A DNA stretch of 64,000 bases from W0P28-013 sp964570565 (GTDB lineage Bacteria; Bacteroidota; Bacteroidia; Bacteroidales; Paludibacteraceae), in contig CAZMYT010000003.1 in the NCBI GenBank assembly GCA_964570565.1, positions 186,001 to 250,000 on the forward strand, given 5' to 3'. The notes beneath the pieces were generated by a model. It made no database searches. It was not told where the DNA came from and saw only the letters and a program-made list of their open reading frames with translations. This document shows positions 61,369 through 64,000 of the stretch, piece after piece. The translations under genes were made by a program, and so were the position numbers. How positions within the stretch are numbered: the stretch's first letter is position 1; each line of letters opens with the position of its first letter.

Positions 61369-63684
61369 TTATCGTGCACTTAACACGCATATAATTTTCT
61401 TTTGTATGCGACTTCCACCTGGATGTATAGCCTCTACAAAAAGAACATAAATACCCACATCACACAAAGTGCCTTTATCAGAAAGCCCATTCCAAGTAAT
61501 AACTCCATCCGTTCCAACCAATCCACCATTGAGCAATTGTCGTTGATGCACGCCATTGGCATTCAATACGTCCGCATAAACCGTAAAGCCATCTTGTGGC
61601 AACTGATAATTCAGATGTAACAAATCGTGCATTCCATCATTATCGGGCATAAAAGTATCGTATTCAAGCCAAAATACAGTCTTTTCAGTAGTGCTAGTAG
61701 GTACACTATACTGTGAATTTTGAGAACCAGGAGTTCCATAACCCGATTCAAACGAAGCCGACTGCCAATTATCTGGCGCTTGTGTTGGCCTAAATGGATT
61801 CACACGCTCTAATGAAACACCTTCGGAATTTATTACAAACGGATGATGCATTTTGGCAGAATAAGAGAACTCATCCACAACAGTACCATCCCGTAATACC
61901 AAAACCACTGAACCTTCATCATCGTTCATAGAAGGAGTGGCAACTTCCGAAAAATGAGCTAACGGAGCACACGAAAATTGAGCACAAACAACCGCTTGGT
62001 CAGATGTCAACACCCAATAATCACCAGGGAAACAGAGTGCTTGACGAGTGGTAATAGATACTGGGACATCAAAATAATCGCCTTTACGTTTGGTAACCAA
62101 TAAGGAAGACAAATCCAACACCTTATCTGAGATATTTAAAATTTCAATATAATCAACACCATCAGCTTTAGGATTAAAAAGCACCTCATTAATAACCACA
62201 TCACCCGCCATTGGCTGCTGAGGCAATGACACACGTAACGACATAGAATCCAAAGACAAACCATCAACACACTTTAAATTCGAAATATGTAATACAGCCT
62301 TTTCACTTACGGTAAGTGAATCATTCAAAATAAGTGACACGGCAGTAGCATACGGTTGGTTAGCTACAAGTGAGCGAACCGAAGAAGGCGCGAGTTGATA
62401 ATTAATCATATTCAGTAATGTAGTATCCGCCATGGATTTTGAAAATTGCAATAATAATGTATCTGGAGCCAACACAGCAAGGTATTGCAATTGCGGTTCA
62501 CGTTGATCAGATAAATTGGACGACACAGAATTCGGCGCAGAAGGAGTTCCACCTGCATTATTTTGCGAAGGCATCCAATTATCTTTAAAATTATCTAAAT
62601 AATCAACATTTATACGCTCTAACGACCAACCGCCAGCTTTCTTAAATGCGTCGTCACCATACCACGCATCCGAAAAATCGGTCCACGCCACCACTTTTTG
62701 CTCATCAGAAAGTAATGTAATAAGGGAGCCTGAATTAGGAATTGCCGGAAAAGATGAAACTGGAACAACTTGTCCATAAGTCAGAAAATCAGTTACTTTA
62801 CTACTCGCACACAATAGCGCAAAAGTATGTGGCAACAATTCTCCCTCGATAATCGTTCCGCACTTATCGCCCACGCACAACGACCAACCTGCCAGATCTA
62901 TCATTTCGTCTGTACGGTTATAAATTTCCACAAATTCCGTATTGGGTAAATGAATAACAGGATCAGGGTCAGCCAGTATTTCAGTAAACACGACATCGTG
63001 CTTAGACACATGTTGAATAGGTTTGATATAAGGTTGACCGACAGCAGAAATACTATCACAAGCAAAATTAGTTTTGTTTGATGAAGAATAATTAAAAAAC
63101 AACCCCGAATAAGCGGCTTTTAATAATGTTTTATCGCGACACGTGCCTTCAGATACGAATTGATTATCGGCAGTAAGTTGCGACCACAGTTGCCATTCCC
63201 CATCTGCACTCCGTTCAACTTTTAATTGCACGGAATAGCCAGCAACTGCAGGAAGCCTATTATCATTCCCATCAATTAATTTGGTGATTGTTAAACCATT
63301 TTGTCGATAGAGGGAAATCTCTTTAGTGGTTCCGCCCAACATCACAAAATAACCATTAAGTGATGATGATAAATCTAACGTATCGGAAACCAAATAAAAA
63401 CGCACATAATTCGCCGAAGTTAGTACCACTTTGATCGATAACGTGCACTCCCACGTGGCCGACATGATAGCTTGAGACTGAGTCGCTAAATACGCCTTAT
63501 TAGAACCCGTTGTCGCACCATTATCATTCAGTTGTAATTGCCCTGAATTATTCACTACGAATTTCGCTTCACTACCCTGCCAAAGAGGGTTTTGCGTAAA
63601 GTCTCCATCCGAAAAATTATCGGAAAATTGTGCATACATCGTCATAGAAAATAGCACTAGAAAAAACAGTAAAAATCTTTTCAT
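61369..63684 (-). CDS. Large secreted protein with two lamin-tail domains and an FlgD-like C-terminal domain
   Basis: A 771-residue protein with a signal peptide (FLLFFLVLFSMTMYAQ), an N-terminal concanavalin-like beta domain (about 20-215), a first lamin-tail domain (about 230-385, VVFTEILADPDP, TEFVEIYNRTDEMIDLAGWSL), a middle beta domain, a second lamin-tail domain (about 495-640, VVINEVLFNPKADGVDYIEILN) and a C-terminal FlgD/gliding-type Ig domain (about 675-771, FMPDNDGMHDLL, ITWNGLSDKGTLCDVGIYVL). Such builds occur in T9SS and gliding-linked surface proteins; the ligand or role is unknown. Single gene, divergent from asd. Confidence 0.82.
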   Translation of the reverse strand: MKRFLLFFLVLFSMTMYAQFSDNFSDGDFTQNPLWQGSEAKFVVNNSGQLQLNDNGATTGSNKAYLATQSQAIMSATWECTLSIKVVLTSANYVRFYLVSDTLDLSSSLNGYFVMLGGTTKEISLYRQNGLTITKLIDGNDNRLPAVAGYSVQLKVERSADGEWQLWSQLTADNQFVSEGTCRDKTLLKAAYSGLFFNYSSSNKTNFACDSISAVGQPYIKPIQHVSKHDVVFTEILADPDPVIHLPNTEFVEIYNRTDEMIDLAGWSLCVGDKCGTIIEGELLPHTFALLCASSKVTDFLTYGQVVPVSSFPAIPNSGSLITLLSDEQKVVAWTDFSDAWYGDDAFKKAGGWSLERINVDYLDNFKDNWMPSQNNAGGTPSAPNSVSSNLSDQREPQLQYLAVLAPDTLLLQFSKSMADTTLLNMINYQLAPSSVRSLVANQPYATAVSLILNDSLTVSEKAVLHISNLKCVDGLSLDSMSLRVSLPQQPMAGDVVINEVLFNPKADGVDYIEILNISDKVLDLSSLLVTKRKGDYFDVPVSITTRQALCFPGDYWVLTSDQAVVCAQFSCAPLAHFSEVATPSMNDDEGSVVLVLRDGTVVDEFSYSAKMHHPFVINSEGVSLERVNPFRPTQAPDNWQSASFESGYGTPGSQNSQYSVPTSTTEKTVFWLEYDTFMPDNDGMHDLLHLNYQLPQDGFTVYADVLNANGVHQRQLLNGGLVGTDGVITWNGLSDKGTLCDVGIYVLFVEAIHPGGSRIQKKIICVLSAR

Positions 63685-63688
63685 CTTC

Positions 63689-63721
63689 GTTGTAATTAAT
63701 GAACAAAAAATTGTATTTTTG
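63689..63721 (+). promoter_or_regulatory. Promoter of asd
   Basis: GTTG at 63689-63692, a 21-base spacer, then TATTTTTG at 63714-63721. A small hairpin ATTTAC-TTC-GTAAAT (63730-63744) lies in the leader. Confidence 0.55.
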
Positions 63722-63786
63722 CTGACCGAATTTACTTCGTAAATATATTTATTTTTTTCAAAACTAACAAACTAAACTCTTTATCT

Positions 63787-64000
63787 ATGAAAGTAGCCAT
63801 TGTTGGCGTTAGCGGCGCCGTTGGTCAAGAATTTCTTAAAGTTTTGGCTGAACGACAGTTCCCCATTGACGAACTTTTACTATTTGGTTCGGCACGTAGT
63901 GCTGGTACCGAATACGAATTTAGAGGCAAGAAATATATCGTAAAAGAACTCCAACATGGAGATGACTTCAAAGGTGTAAATATAGCCTTTACATCGGCAG
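63787..64000 (+). CDS. asd: Aspartate-semialdehyde dehydrogenase (N-terminal part only)
   Basis: The first 71 residues before the window ends. MKVAIVGVSGAVGQEFLKVL holds the GxxGxxG NADP-binding loop, and FGSARSAGTEYEF is typical of bacterial Asd. The enzyme reduces aspartyl phosphate to aspartate semialdehyde, the branch point to lysine/diaminopimelate, threonine and methionine; the DAP branch feeds the MurE reaction encoded at 9087-10529. Confidence 0.93.
   Translation, partial: MKVAIVGVSGAVGQEFLKVLAERQFPIDELLLFGSARSAGTEYEFRGKKYIVKELQHGDDFKGVNIAFTSA

Overview
The window looks like a chromosomal core region of a member of Bacteroidota, most likely order Bacteroidales. Evidence: a dcw cell-division cluster in the order typical of that phylum, a complete MoxR-DUF58-BatA-E aerotolerance operon, TonB-dependent receptors with carboxypeptidase-like N-terminal domains, an rpmB-rpmG-DUF4295-ftsY-rimO block, a secreted protein with a type IX secretion (T9SS) type sorting tail, and repeated promoters of the Bacteroidota form TTTG-N18..21-TAnnTTTG instead of sigma70 -35/-10 boxes. 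MurE carries the DNPR motif, so the peptidoglycan is expected to contain meso-diaminopimelate. DNA is AT-rich throughout. I see no tRNA, rRNA, insertion sequence, prophage or CRISPR array, and no island of foreign-looking composition.

Layout. 1-14439 (minus strand): the dcw cluster, transcribed mraZ, rsmH, ftsL, ftsI, murE, mraY, murD, ftsW, murG, murC, ftsQ, ftsA, ftsZ (ftsZ cut by the window edge). murF and ddl are not in it. Two MraZ-type TGGGG repeats lie just upstream of mraZ. 14876-16108 (plus): infC-rpmI-rplT, infC apparently starting at ATA behind a strong Shine-Dalgarno. 16182-19428 (minus): pdxJ, exbB, exbD, tonB and a DJ-1 family gene. 19514-21353 (plus): nadK-fmt. 21384-21632: a small helix-turn-helix gene. 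21788-30724 (minus): moxR, DUF58, an Ig-like/TM protein, batA, batB, batC, batD, batE and a PAP2 phosphatase.

31037-34198 (minus): a TonB-dependent receptor followed by a DUF2271-like secreted protein. 34280-35700 (minus): a small HU protein overlapping an unusual HU-transmembrane-LysM fusion. 35761-38766 (minus): rpmB, rpmG, DUF4295, ftsY, rimO. 38889-44134 (minus): two Wza-like lipoproteins, a Wzc-like tyrosine kinase and UDP-glucose dehydrogenase, i.e. capsule or exopolysaccharide assembly and precursor supply. 44265-46946 (minus): malQ with carbohydrate-binding modules, divergent from prs. 48177-50937 (minus): a His-rich small membrane protein and a TonB-dependent receptor with a CxxC in its plug, probably metal related. 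51040-52374 (minus): gdhA.

52683-55682 (plus): a 999-residue protein joining two receiver-like domains to a PEP-synthase-type ATP-binding domain but without the phosphohistidine and PEP-binding domains; this is the strongest candidate for an undescribed activity. 55698-59285: two membrane-embedded one-component regulators (LytTR and AraC types) around a DUF6051-like alpha/beta hydrolase. 59406-60065: a secreted protein with a T9SS-like tail. 60221-61298: rpsF-rpsR-rplI. 61369-63684 (minus): a large secreted lamin-tail-domain protein. 63787-end: start of asd.

Themes: envelope construction (dcw, Wza/Wzc, Bat, TonB/ExbBD with two receptors, and a candidate protein linking DNA to peptidoglycan) interleaved with translation operons. 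Strong bidirectional hairpin terminators separate most convergent units.
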